From Tagetes erecta (lineage: Eukaryota > Streptophyta > Magnoliopsida > Asterales > Asteraceae), in the NCBI GenBank assembly GCA_030867185.1, contig CM061487.1, forward strand, positions 19,617,000 to 19,680,999: DNA of 64,000 nt, given 5' to 3'. The translations under genes were made by a program, and so were the position numbers. Below, piece after piece: positions 30,615 through 40,400 of the stretch. The first letter of the stretch is position 1; every line of letters starts with the position of its first letter. The notes beneath the pieces were generated by a model. That model had not been told where the DNA came from and did no database searches. It was given only the letters and a program-made list of their open reading frames with translations.

Positions 30615-33600
30615 ATGGCTCCTAATGATGATTCTGATAACCGTGTTCCTAGACTTTTGAATCGTGCAGATTTCAAGAACTGGACCATCAGGTTGAGACA
30701 TCACTTGTGTTCTATTGACAATGACTTATGGAAATCAATTGAGAAGGGTCCTCACATTCCAACTCAGACACAACCAGATAGTGCAAGTACCTACACAAAA
30801 GACTCCACTGAACCTTATCCAGAGGATAATTTGTCAGCTGAAGATTTAAGGAAGGTAAAGAATGATAGCAAAGCATATTCTTTAATGTGCAAGGGGTTGC
30901 CACTTCAGGTTTTGTCAAGATTGGATGGATATCAGACTGGTTATACATGCTTCAAAGCATTGAAGTCGATATGTGAAGGAGGAGAACAATTGAGAAGTTT
31001 GAAGAAGTCGAAACTAAAGAGACAATTGGAGTTGTTTGAACACATTAATGGAGAGACAGTACACCAGATGATGAACAGGTTTGTTCACTTAACTACTGAG
31101 ATGTCAAATCTCGGAGTGAAGACTGAACTTCAAGACTTGAATGATCGATTATTATGTGCCTTACCATCATCCTGGAAACAAACTGTTACTTTGTTAAAAC
31201 ATACTGAGAAATTTCCAATGGAACTTGATTTGCTTATTGGAAAAATCGAAGAAGTTGAGATTGATGAAGGATCAAGAAATACTGATAGATCAAGCTCACA
31301 AACTCAGTATAATTATGTGGTAAATCCTGCCAATACTGTTGATAACGCTTTTCTTGCTCAAGATGTATCAAAGTTTGAAGATGAGGGTGACTTATTTGTT
31401 GGTGCAAGTTTCTTTACTGATTCAGCATATTTTCCAAACTCACCAACTTACTCTCAACCTCAATCTCCACCAAGAGCTCAAGTTCAAATTCCAAGTCAGA
31501 ATCAGAAGCATCAACCAGAAAGTTCGACTACAAATGTTCAAGCCAAAGTGAAAGATGTCATGAACATTTTACTTCAAGATGATGAAACTAAAACTGCCTT
31601 TACTGCTTTTATGGCAAGTTTCCAAGCATACCAAGGTAGTCATCTAAGTCAAATGGACGTTGTCCTTCAAGACTTATTCGAAATGGATCCAGTAGATGTT
31701 GAAGAAATGGATCTGAATTGGCAGATGGTTATGGTAGCGTATCGTACTCAAAAGCATGCATACGTTAACAGAAGTTACAAACCTCATGCTAACAAGACGG
31801 TTGGATTTGACAAATCTAAGGCCAGATGCTTTAACTGTAACCAGTATGGTCATTTCTCAAGAGAATGCAAAGCTCCAAAGAATTTCAATGATCAAGCTAG
31901 TTCAAGCAATCAAGGCCAAGGTCAAAGTTCTCAACAGTCTACGAGTTATCAAGGAAGAAATCAGCGTTTCTTTCAAAAGCCGTACCAAAGTCTTCCTATG
32001 CCTGAGTTGAAGGATGAAGGAAAGAAGCCAGAAGATCAGAATAAAGCGTTGGTTGTAAGTGTACAAGACGGATATGACTGGAGTGCATACGCAGAACAGT
32101 TTACATCTGATCTTACATCAAATCTGGCTTTGGTATGTGAAATTGAAGAAGACTGGTCTGAAGAAGGGGATGGAAAGATGGTTGATGATGACTGTGAAGA
32201 TTCGGAAGATTATGACTGGAGCGCAAAAGCAGATCCTACTGAAGAATCTGAATCTGAAGTTGCATTAATGGCTACTGCCAATGAGTCTTCATCATCCACT
32301 GAGCAACCAAAGGTTAATTCTGAACTCCCACCTAACTATGTTCCATTGCCCTTGGATGTCAAAGAAAGGCTATGTTCTGAACAGTGCATTCAACAAGTAG
32401 AACATTATCGGACTCATTCATTTAAAATCGGTGACAAATTAAGCAAACATGAGAAAATTCATGAACAACTTAAAATTGATCACAAAATTGCTGATGAGAA
32501 GATTTTGTCACTTAAAGAATCTTGGAACAAAACCTTAAAGGAACTGGAATTGATAACCAAACAACTTGAAGAAATGACAAAGAACTTTGAACAAGAAAAA
32601 GTCGCACATGCTGTCACTCAAGTTGAACTAACAAAGGTTAAAAGCTGTAAAACCATGGTTAAACAACTCATCAAAGAAAGAGGTAACAAAACCAAAACCG
32701 GGTTGGGTTTTACACATGAGCCAATGCCAAATTCAATCACTCAAACCTTACCGGAAAACTTTAATGAATTTGATCATTCACCTGAAAATGAACGAAAATT
32801 TAAAGAAATTCAAAGAAGTAAATCCGAGTCTGAAGGATCTGAAGTGTTGATTGAAAGTTTGAGAGAAGAAGATGGTATGACAACTGAAGCTGATGATGAA
32901 GCAAGCAACAAATCTGAAAACAAAGTTGAGCCTGTTCTTATCCAACTTGTTGAATATCCAAAGCTCAATCCCGAACCAGAATCGGTGACAGAAGAAGGTG
33001 AATTTTCAGGATATAATGATCCGGAGTACATCAAGTGGAAGAAAGAACAAAAGGCGCAAGTTGCTGCTCAGTTGGTCAAAAAGCCAGAAGTTAAAAAGGC
33101 TGAAGTTTCGAGTGTTAAGAAGCAAAAATCGAAAACACTGAACAATCAATCTGAAACGAAACAGTCAACAGGCAAAAATGTCTTAAAATCGAATGATAAC
33201 ACAAAAGTTCAAAGTGTTAAAACTGACAAAGTTAAACCTCTCAAGAAAGTGTCAAAAGAAAAGAAAATCAAGTTTGTGTCTGCAGGAACATTTGATTTGA
33301 ACGGATCTTATGGTAAACCAATCAATTCTCCAATCAAATCTAACTCTGGTCTGAAAACAGGTTCAGGTCCTAAGTCTTCCGCTGTCAATGATAAGAGAAT
33401 TGAAAACAAAAAGGTGACCAAACAGAACAATTTAAAATCGAACCAAAGTCCCATGCAATCAAAAGCACAAACAATGACTCCACAAAAGAATGTTAATCTA
33501 AAACCGAACAACTATGACAATGAATCACGTTTTGGTTCAACATCTAGAGTTAACAATCGGCTCTTTAGGATTAGCAAGAAATATTGTGAAATTTGTGATA

Positions 33601-34148
33601 GATATAATCATGCAACTGCTGAATGTTTCTTTAACAGGTACTGCAGTTTCTGTGACAAAAGAAATCATTCTTCAGAAGAATGTTATTTTAACAAATTTTG
33701 TGATATCTGTGAGAGAAGAAACCATGACACAAAGGATTGTTTCTTTCGATCAAACTCGACTAGAGAAATGACTCCATATTCAAACTTTCAAAGAAATAAT
33801 TCATATGGTTTTCAAAATATGAGTCAAAGTCATTCTCCGGTTTTGAGAAACTTCAATCGAAACAATTCTGTTTCTAACTTTTCAAGAAATGTGCAGGTTA
33901 ACAGTTTTAAACCAAGAGCTTTAATGGTTAAGAATCAAAAGTTTGAAAATAACCTTGATCCTAAGCTAGAGGAGAGGTTTATTGCTTTGAGGAGAAAGCA
34001 ATCTTTGAACGCCAATGGGCGAAGTTATCAGCATCAAAATCTTTTGAATGAAACTAATTTTCAAAATGTTCAATACCAACAAGTTACTATTGCAGATAGA
34101 TTCGGAAAACCCAAGACCGTGTGGGCCTGGGTTGACCAAACTAACTGA
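30615..34148 (+). CDS. gag: Copia gag polyprotein of element C (1,177 codons, intact)
   Basis: I chose the ATG at 30615 (MAPNDDSDNRVPRLLNRADF), since the frame upstream has no other ATG. Residues about 15-210 look like the copia gag domain (FKNWTIRLRHHLCSIDNDLW, MMNRFVHLTTEMSNLGVKTE). A CCHC zinc knuckle (CFNCNQYGHFSREC) lies at residues 405-418. Residues about 610-700 look coiled-coil (KESWNKTLKELELITKQLEE). Then follow Lys/Glu- and Ser-rich stretches. Residues 991-1042 hold three further CX2CX4HX4C knuckles spaced exactly 19 residues apart. Gag packages element RNA and builds the particle. The length is far above the few hundred residues usual for copia gag, but large gags with coiled coils are known in Sireviruses. 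It stops at TGA 34146-34148 and pol follows in the -1 frame. Confidence 0.93.
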   Translation: MAPNDDSDNRVPRLLNRADFKNWTIRLRHHLCSIDNDLWKSIEKGPHIPTQTQPDSASTYTKDSTEPYPEDNLSAEDLRKVKNDSKAYSLMCKGLPLQVLSRLDGYQTGYTCFKALKSICEGGEQLRSLKKSKLKRQLELFEHINGETVHQMMNRFVHLTTEMSNLGVKTELQDLNDRLLCALPSSWKQTVTLLKHTEKFPMELDLLIGKIEEVEIDEGSRNTDRSSSQTQYNYVVNPANTVDNAFLAQDVSKFEDEGDLFVGASFFTDSAYFPNSPTYSQPQSPPRAQVQIPSQNQKHQPESSTTNVQAKVKDVMNILLQDDETKTAFTAFMASFQAYQGSHLSQMDVVLQDLFEMDPVDVEEMDLNWQMVMVAYRTQKHAYVNRSYKPHANKTVGFDKSKARCFNCNQYGHFSRECKAPKNFNDQASSSNQGQGQSSQQSTSYQGRNQRFFQKPYQSLPMPELKDEGKKPEDQNKALVVSVQDGYDWSAYAEQFTSDLTSNLALVCEIEEDWSEEGDGKMVDDDCEDSEDYDWSAKADPTEESESEVALMATANESSSSTEQPKVNSELPPNYVPLPLDVKERLCSEQCIQQVEHYRTHSFKIGDKLSKHEKIHEQLKIDHKIADEKILSLKESWNKTLKELELITKQLEEMTKNFEQEKVAHAVTQVELTKVKSCKTMVKQLIKERGNKTKTGLGFTHEPMPNSITQTLPENFNEFDHSPENERKFKEIQRSKSESEGSEVLIESLREEDGMTTEADDEASNKSENKVEPVLIQLVEYPKLNPEPESVTEEGEFSGYNDPEYIKWKKEQKAQVAAQLVKKPEVKKAEVSSVKKQKSKTLNNQSETKQSTGKNVLKSNDNTKVQSVKTDKVKPLKKVSKEKKIKFVSAGTFDLNGSYGKPINSPIKSNSGLKTGSGPKSSAVNDKRIENKKVTKQNNLKSNQSPMQSKAQTMTPQKNVNLKPNNYDNESRFGSTSRVNNRLFRISKKYCEICDRYNHATAECFFNRYCSFCDKRNHSSEECYFNKFCDICERRNHDTKDCFFRSNSTREMTPYSNFQRNNSYGFQNMSQSHSPVLRNFNRNNSVSNFSRNVQVNSFKPRALMVKNQKFENNLDPKLEERFIALRRKQSLNANGRSYQHQNLLNETNFQNVQYQQVTIADRFGKPKTVWAWVDQTN

Positions 34149-34162
34149 AAATTTTTGTTGAA

Positions 34163-34787
34163 ATGCAGGTACGCCCAAGAAGACCTATCAACTCGTGGTT
34201 CGTTGATAGTGGGTGTAGCCGGCACATGACAGGCAACCATGCCTTACTTCAAGACTTTAAGTTGAAAAATGGTACTCACGTGGCGTTTGGAGGTGATGCG
34301 GGTGGTAAAATCACAGGCGAAGGAACAGTTTCAAATGGGATTATAAGTTTTGATAAAGTCAACTACTGTGCACAGTTGAACTTTAACTTACTTAGTGTAT
34401 CTCAAATCTGTGATAAATCTTATTCAACTCTTTTTGATGATTCTTTCTGTTATATTCTTAAACCAGGTTTCAAGATTGACAATGAGTGGGTAGTGGTTAA
34501 AGCACCTAGAGATCGTGATGTATACAAATTGGATATGTCGCAGATTGATGCCGAAACCGAAACAACCTGTCTCATTGCCCATGCTTCAAATGATGAGAGT
34601 CAGCTTTGGCATAGACGGCTGGGCCACTCCAACTTCAGAAACATGAACCGTTTGGTAACCGGAAATCACGCTGTGGGAATCCCATCGAAGAAATTCTCCA
34701 CAACTGATCTCTGTCCAGCATGTTTGAAGGGCAAACAGCATCGGATGTCTTTTAAGTCCAAGCTCGAGAACTCCATTTCAAAACCTT
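34163..34787 (+). pseudogene. pol: Copia pol of element C, segment 1: protease and integrase zinc domain
   Basis: The first ATG is at 34163, 14 bases after the gag stop and in the -1 frame relative to gag. The protease active site is VDSGCSRHMTGN. The GAG-pre-integrase and integrase HHCC region follows (LWHRRLGHSNFRNM, CPACLKGKQHRM). At about 34784-34787 a run CCTTTTGCAG carries one T more than expected from copy A (CCTTTACAG), so the frame is lost just before the MDLFGP motif. Expression of pol in a live relative would need frameshifting or reinitiation at the gag/pol border. Confidence 0.92.
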
Positions 34788-36551
34788 TTGCAGATGTTAC
34801 ATATGGATCTTTTTGGACCGACAAATGTTCAAAGCATCGGCAGAAAATCTTATTGTTTAGTTATCATAGATGACTTCACTAGATTTTCATGGGTTTATTT
34901 TTTGCATGTAAAATCTGAAACAGCTGAATTATTGAAAGAATTTATCATTAAAATTGAAAATCAATTGGAATGCAAAGTTAAAACTTTAAGAAGTGATAAT
35001 GGAACTGAATTTAAGAATGCTAATGTTGATTTATTTTGTGCAGAAAAGGGGATTGCTCGTCAGTATAGTGCTCCAAGAACGCCTCAACAAAATGGGGTTG
35101 CGGAACGGAAAAACAGGACACTAATTGAAGCAGCAAGATCCATGCTTGCGGATGCCAAGATTCCTATCACTTTTTGGGATGAAGCCATTGCAACTGCGTG
35201 TTTTGTACAAAATAGAACTTTATTAGTGAATGATAAAAAGAAAACTTCTTATGAGTTGTTGTTTGGAAGGAAACCAAATATTTCTTACTTGAAAGCATTT
35301 GGTTGTCCGGTTTCGATTCTAAATCTAAATGAACATCTCGGGAAGTTTGAGTCAAAATCTGACGATGGATTTTTCTTAGGTTATTCGTCTGTTTCTAAAG
35401 CTTATCGGGTCTTTAATAGCAAATCAAATACTGTTATTGAAACTATCAACGTCAAGTTTTTAGAAAATTCGTTTCCATTAGTGGCTCATGGTCCCGAATG
35501 GTTATTTGATTTAGATTCATTATCGAAATCCTTCAATTCTAACTTATTTGATTTTTCAGGAAAAACAAGGAAGGAATCAGGTGACTTAGGAAGCTTTAGT
35601 GACGATTCTGATAATGACGAAGATGGAAATCTCAACTCTGAATATCCATTTATGTCGTTTCATAATCCTGATCATGTCAAATCTAGTCAAGCTCCGAGTC
35701 CTTCTGGTTCAAATGAAGATCAAGAATCAAACAATCATGAAGAAGATGTGATATCTCCTAATGATGGTGGATCCGTTCAAAATCAACCATCATCGGATCC
35801 GAATGCTGAAGTTATTCCAGAAACTTTTGATTACTTCATCAATTCACCGGATCAAGTCCCGAATTTCACACCGCATACTTCTTCCATACTTCAAGATCTA
35901 CCAAATCTGAATACTTCTAATCTAGAGACTCAAGTGCAAGGAGGTGATATTCCTGTTCATCGAATTCACAAGAAACATCCTGTCTCTCAGATTATCGGGC
36001 CGTTGAATCAGAGAACTACAAGAAGTCAGACGGAGCACGCAAATATCTGTCTTTACTCGTGTTTTCTATCTCAAGTGGTGCCAAAGAATATTTCAGAGGC
36101 GCTGAAAGATAACAGTTGGATTGAGGCAATGCAGGAGGAATTACTTCAGTTTCGCAAACAGGAAGTTTGGAAACTTGTTGACTTACCTGAAGGAGAGAAC
36201 GCAATAGGTACAAGATGGTTGTACAAAAACAAGCCAGACGAACGTGGCATTGTGGTGAGAAATAAAGCGAGATTAATTGCACAGGGATACACACAGGAAG
36301 AAGGCATTGATTATGAAGAAGTGTTTGCTCCAGTCGCAAGACTTGAAGCCATACGCGTTTTTCTTGCATATGCTTCTTTCATGCGTTTCAAAGTATTCCA
36401 AATGGACGTTAAAGGCGCTTTTCTGTATGGACCGATTACGGATGACGTGTATGTTAGACAACCTCCGGGTTTCGAAGATCCAGACTATCCTCATCGGGTA
36501 TACAAGTTAAGTAAAGCTCTTTACGGTCTACATCAAGCTCCTAGAATCTGT
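34788..36551 (+). pseudogene. pol: Copia pol of element C, segment 2: integrase core to mid reverse transcriptase
   Basis: In frame 3 this reads the integrase core with its D,D,E residues (HMDLFGP, DDFTRFSWVYF, LRSDNGTEFKN, NGVAERKNRTLIEA), the C-terminal GKFESKSDDGFFLGYSS region, an acidic linker, then reverse transcriptase (WKLVDLPEGENAIGTRWLYK, RLIAQGYTQEEGIDYEEVF, VFQMDVKGAFLYG, PPGFEDPD, LYGLHQAPRI). At about 36551 it joins directly to a YVDD-encoding segment in another frame. Relative to copy A, 107 bases (49019-49125 of A) are missing. Integrase is otherwise intact, but reverse transcriptase cannot be made as one chain. Confidence 0.93.
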
Positions 36552-37497
36552 TTATGTGGACGATATTATCTTCGGATCAACTAGTGAGTCAATGTGCAAA
36601 GAATTCGAGGAAATTATGAAGAACAGATTCCAGATGAGTTCTATGGGGGAGATTAATTTCTTTCTGGGATTGCAAGTGAAACAGTCTGCTGACGGAATTT
36701 TTATCAACCAATCAAAATTTGTTGAGAAGTTGCTGAAGAAGTTCAAGATGCAAGATTGTCAGACTATCCGAACTCCTTCTGATGTAAATTGCAAGATACA
36801 ACCTGATCCAAAGGGCAAAGCAGTTGATCAGACATTATACAGATCAATGATCGGTTCTCTGATGTATCTTACTGCATCAAGACCAGACATCATGTACGCC
36901 GTATGTGTATGCGCCAGATACCAGTCAGATCCAAAAGAGTCGCATCTAGTTGCTGTCAAGCGTATATTCAGATATCTCAAAGGGAAACCAAATCTTGGGT
37001 TATGGTATCCTTATGAAGGAAATTTTGAACTATATAGCTATTCTGACAGTGATTTTGGTGGTTGTGCTCTTGACAGGAAATCGACTTCTGGTGGTTGTCA
37101 ATTTTTGGGCCCAAGGCTTGTCTCTTGGCAATGCAAGAAGCAAACCAATGTTTCTGTATCCACAGCTGAAGCAGAGTATATCGCTGCATCTGCAGGATGT
37201 TCTCAGGTTTTATGGTTACAAAATCAGTTGCTGGACTACGGGTTTAACTTCTTAAAAACTCCTATTTACATAGACAATACTGCTGCTATGTTCATAACTG
37301 CTAATCCTGTTCAACATTCTAAAACCAAACACATTGAAATTAGATATCACTTTTTAAGAGACAACTCTGAAAAAGGTTTAATAATTTTGATTAAAGTTCA
37401 TACCGACAAACAACTGGCAGATCTTTTCACAAAATCATTTTTGTCAGGCCGGTTTGAATTTTTAATTCAATCCATAGGATTAATCAATCATGATTGA
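36552..37497 (+). pseudogene. pol: Copia pol of element C, segment 3: YVDD box to RNase H
   Basis: After the 107-base deletion, frame 1 reads VYVDDIIFGST (RT active site), MGEINFFLGLQVKQSADGIF, the thumb and connection (YRSMIGSLMYLTASRPDIMY), and RNase H (YSDSDFGGCALDRKSTSGGC, VSVSTAEAEYIAASAGC, IYIDNTAAMFITANPV, KHIEIRYHFLRD, TDKQLADLFTKSF), ending at 37497. The match to copy A (49126-50073) is close. The segment is open throughout; only its link to the upstream RT is broken. Confidence 0.93.
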
Positions 37498-38989
37498 TTC
37501 TATTTTTCGAAAAACAAAAGAAAAATCAGAAAATATAAAAGCCAAAAATATAATAAGTTGATGTTATGTTTTGATTCCTTTGCTTTTATTTTATGTTTTG
37601 CATTGTGTGTGTGCATGAAAAAGAAAAACAAATACAAATATAAAATCAAAAAGAAAAGAAAATATCATGTCATAAGAATCTATATTGCAAAAAGTGAGAA
37701 ATGATAGATACACTAGACATTATTTGTTACATCATTTTTAATAAAGACTGATGAATGTTAATTGATGTGCTAGACAGCTCAGACAATTAGACTGAACAAG
37801 TAAGTTGATTGTTGACAAACATAAACTTAATGATCTTTGTGTTAAGTTCCATTGTTATACATGTCTAGATATATATCTTTTGAAACATTGTTTGTGATGA
37901 TAGTTGTGCATGATCGGGTAACGATGCAGTGTATTCAGTGTGATGAACCGCATCGTGAGCTTCTTTGTTGTGGTACCCACAGACCTGAAGTCTCACACGA
38001 AGTCTCTTTTGAGCTTCAAGGTGCAGCAAAAGATTCCAAAATGGAACATAAAGAGTCCCAAATGTGGACCGACACAAAACAAAAATTCCAAAATGGAATT
38101 CAGAAGATTCCCAAGGGGAACGATAGGAAAGAAAAATTCCCAAAGATGGAATTAAAAAGAAGTCCCAAAGTGGACCAAATCCGAATAGAACCCAGATTCC
38201 ACACTGTGTATGACTGTAAGTGACCAGGTTCTGTGCAATATGCATTCAAGTAGTGATTGATAAGGAAATATGTTGACATATGTATACATGTGGGTCACAT
38301 AAGTCATTCTAATCGAACCTTAAATATCATCATGATACTGAAAAAGTAAGTGTGTCAATTCGAGCTAATTGGTATGTTTTCATATCATCACTCAATCAAG
38401 CATAAGTCAAATGTCTATTCAAAACTTGCAAAACATGTTCAAGTAATGTGTGGTATGATCTCACTGCGATATTTTGATTCATTTGCATTGCATATGTATT
38501 TACTTTAATGTGTGTGCTTTGTGTGTGCAGGCATATGGAATCTTTATTGACACATCAACATCCTTGATTAAACTTAAAAATTTCTAGAAAATTTCAAGTT
38601 TAGGGGGAGAATAAGATTAAAAAGTAAAATATCTACAAAAATCCAAAAATATTTTGTTTTTGAATAAGTGTGTTTTTGAATGAACAAGGTTATAAGTTAT
38701 GAAAAGCAAAAGTATTGAATATGTTAAAAACAAACCCAAGGTCTAGTAATTTGTTTTTTTAAAAAAAATTGCTTCGGGATATAGAAAAATTGGTTGTGCA
38801 AAAACATTTTTGAAAAAGAAAAAGGAAATTGAATTTTAAAGTGAAAATTAATTTGTTGCAATGTTTAATGTTGTTTGATAATTAATGTGACAAACATTCT
38901 TTTTAAGGATATCTTGTCTAATTAATATGTCGGAGAATGTTGCAGGTGCAATAAATGATCGTTGAAAAAGTCAACAGACGAGAAAAGTG
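37498..38989 (+). other. Post-pol non-coding region of C, conserved in copy A
   Basis: This matches 50074-51590 of element A in order and content, despite indels: TTTGCATTGTGTGTGTGCATG, GATGAACCGCATCGTGAGC and ATACATGTGGGTCACA blocks. A pyrimidine-poor TTGTGTGTGCAG/GC at about 38531 and TGTTGCAG/GTGCAATAAATG at about 38947 are acceptor-like and have counterparts in A. Conservation without coding capacity suggests a cis role. It includes the palindrome array below. The frames of 71-126 codons here are not convincing genes. Confidence 0.75.
38030..38202 (+). repeat. Array of about six short palindromes after pol (element C)
   Basis: Successive units: GATTCCAAAATGGAAC, GAGTCCCAAATGTGGACC, ATTCCAAAATGGAATT, GATTCCCAAGGGGAAC, ATTCCCAAAGATGGAAT, AGTCCCAAAGTGGACC. 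Each pairs a 5-6-base left arm (ATTCC or GTCCC) with its complement (GGAAT or GGAC) around a 3-5-base centre. The same array is found in A at 50589-50765. Confidence 0.85.
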
Positions 38990-39430
38990 AAGAAAATTGC
39001 TTGTGTTGAAGCCGGGTAAAGATATCAGATACAACTGTGCAGCCGGGCAAAGAACTGTTCAGCCGGGTAAAGTTGTAAGTCTGATGCTTGCCGGGTGATT
39101 AAGGAAATAAGTGAAGATGTTATGACCACTGTACAGCCGGGCAATGATCATGTCAAATACAGCCGGGTGAAGGTCATAGATATCTTGCCAGGTGACAAGT
39201 GTATACTATACAGCCGGGTAATGAAGAAATCTTCTTGCCGTGTAAAGTTATTACACTATGCTGCCGGGTAATGAAGAAGTGTGTATGCCGTGTGAAGAAG
39301 GATGTCAAAGGTTGCCGTGTAAAGAAGAAAGCAAGCCGGATGAAGAAGGAAAGCAACTGTGTTGCCGGGTGAAGAAGAAAAGTTGCCGGGTGATGTTTTG
39401 AAGTCAACTATGCTGCCGGGTGATGTATAA
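38990..39430 (+). repeat. Second GCCGGGT(G/A)A cluster, upstream of the third ORF (C)
   Basis: About 15 copies of GCCGGGTAAAG, GCCGGGTGAAG, GCCGTGTAAAG or close variants in 440 bases, many followed by AAGAAG. The motif is that of the leader cluster at 30.0-30.5 kb, although the surrounding sequence differs. Confidence 0.9.
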
Positions 39431-39454
39431 AACCCATCAGGTGTAGTTGTTCCT

Positions 39455-39640
39455 TAATCTTTACCCGTCACTACAGTGACTTACCCGTATCTACAGTGCT
39501 TGACCCGTCAAGTGATTTTCACTTTGTTGGTGACTTGTTTTATGTACTTGACCCGTATCTACAGTACATGACCCGTCACTACAGTACTTGACCCGGCAAG
39601 GTTATTGGGCCTATTTTGCTTGTGTTGACCCGGCACTTAA
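39455..39640 (+). repeat. TGACCCG(T/G)C cluster, complementary to the preceding cluster
   Basis: Seven copies of T(T/G)ACCCG(T/G)C or (T/G)TATC, often followed by TACAGTA/G. TGACCCGGCAAG is close to the reverse complement of the CTTGCCGGGTGA-type units just upstream, so the two clusters can pair in RNA. In A the corresponding region (51600-52170) has mostly this orientation. Confidence 0.85.
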
Positions 39641-39659
39641 AGTTTGACCTAAAATTCTT

Positions 39660-39800
39660 TGACGATACAAATACCGCCTCTTCACAGACACTTATCATTT
39701 CACACACATTCACTTTCACTCAAAACAATCTGTGCTTCAAATCGCCATTGTTATCATAGTCAATCTGTTGCCCTATAACAAGTTTAATAGATTGATTAAG
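39660..39800 (+). promoter_or_regulatory. Candidate internal promoter and leader exon for the third ORF (C)
   Basis: TACAAATACC at 39666-39675 stands where copy A has a perfect TATAAATACC (52178-52187). About 30 bases downstream is a CA-rich start-like region (ATTTCACACACATTCAC). The short leader ends at GATTAAG/GTAGTA (39800/39801), a splice-donor-like site. The promoter role is inferred from conservation of the arrangement in both copies. Confidence 0.5.
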
Positions 39801-40400
39801 GTAGTAATTAAGTGTTTTTGACCTAAATCGACCTGCAAATCAACTGTTAAAAGGAAAAACGATGATGAACAGTGTTTTGAACTTGAATCGACACTTTGAT
39901 TTTGAGCGTTAAAACTGAAATCGAATGTTGCTTTAGGGTTAAAATCACTCGATTATCATCTTTCAATCACTCATTTGCATTAAAACACCTTAAAATCGAC
40001 TGAATCAAGTGAAATGTTCTTAACTGATAAAAATCGCCATTATTGAACTATGAAGCTTTTAAAAGTTAAACATCAAAACGATGAAGCATTTGTTCAAAAA
40101 GTGATTTAACTTGTTAAAAACTGAACCAAAACATGTTAAACTTTGTCATCATAAAATTGTCAAAATTCTGCCTAAGTGAGTAACTGTTAAAAGTTTAAAC
40201 ATGAAGTATAGTCTTTTAAATTCAATATTGTTTGATTAAAATGATGAAAATCAGGTTATTAGAACAATCTAGGATTAAAAATGATTATGTTAATGTTTTT
40301 GCTTTCTAACTTGTAGTTAAACACTTATTAATTTTTGATATATTTGATGAAGAATCTAATACATTTGCCTTGTTTTGTGTTTGTTTGTGTGTTTTAACAG
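39801..40400 (+). promoter_or_regulatory. Candidate 5'-UTR intron of the third ORF (C), 600 bp
   Basis: The intron starts AAG/GTAGTAATT and ends TGTGTGTTTTAACAG directly before ATGGAGAATCTC. In copy A the equivalent runs 52311-52908 (598 bp), from AAAAAG/GTATTT to GATTTCAG/ATG. The interior is A/T-rich and has many stops. A near-identical length and the same boundary at the ATG in two diverged copies support real splicing. Confidence 0.6.

Noticed and set aside
37852..38223. 123-codon frame and the opposite 126-codon frame after pol
   Set aside because: They cover the palindrome array in C. The corresponding region of A does not keep either frame, while the palindromes are kept.
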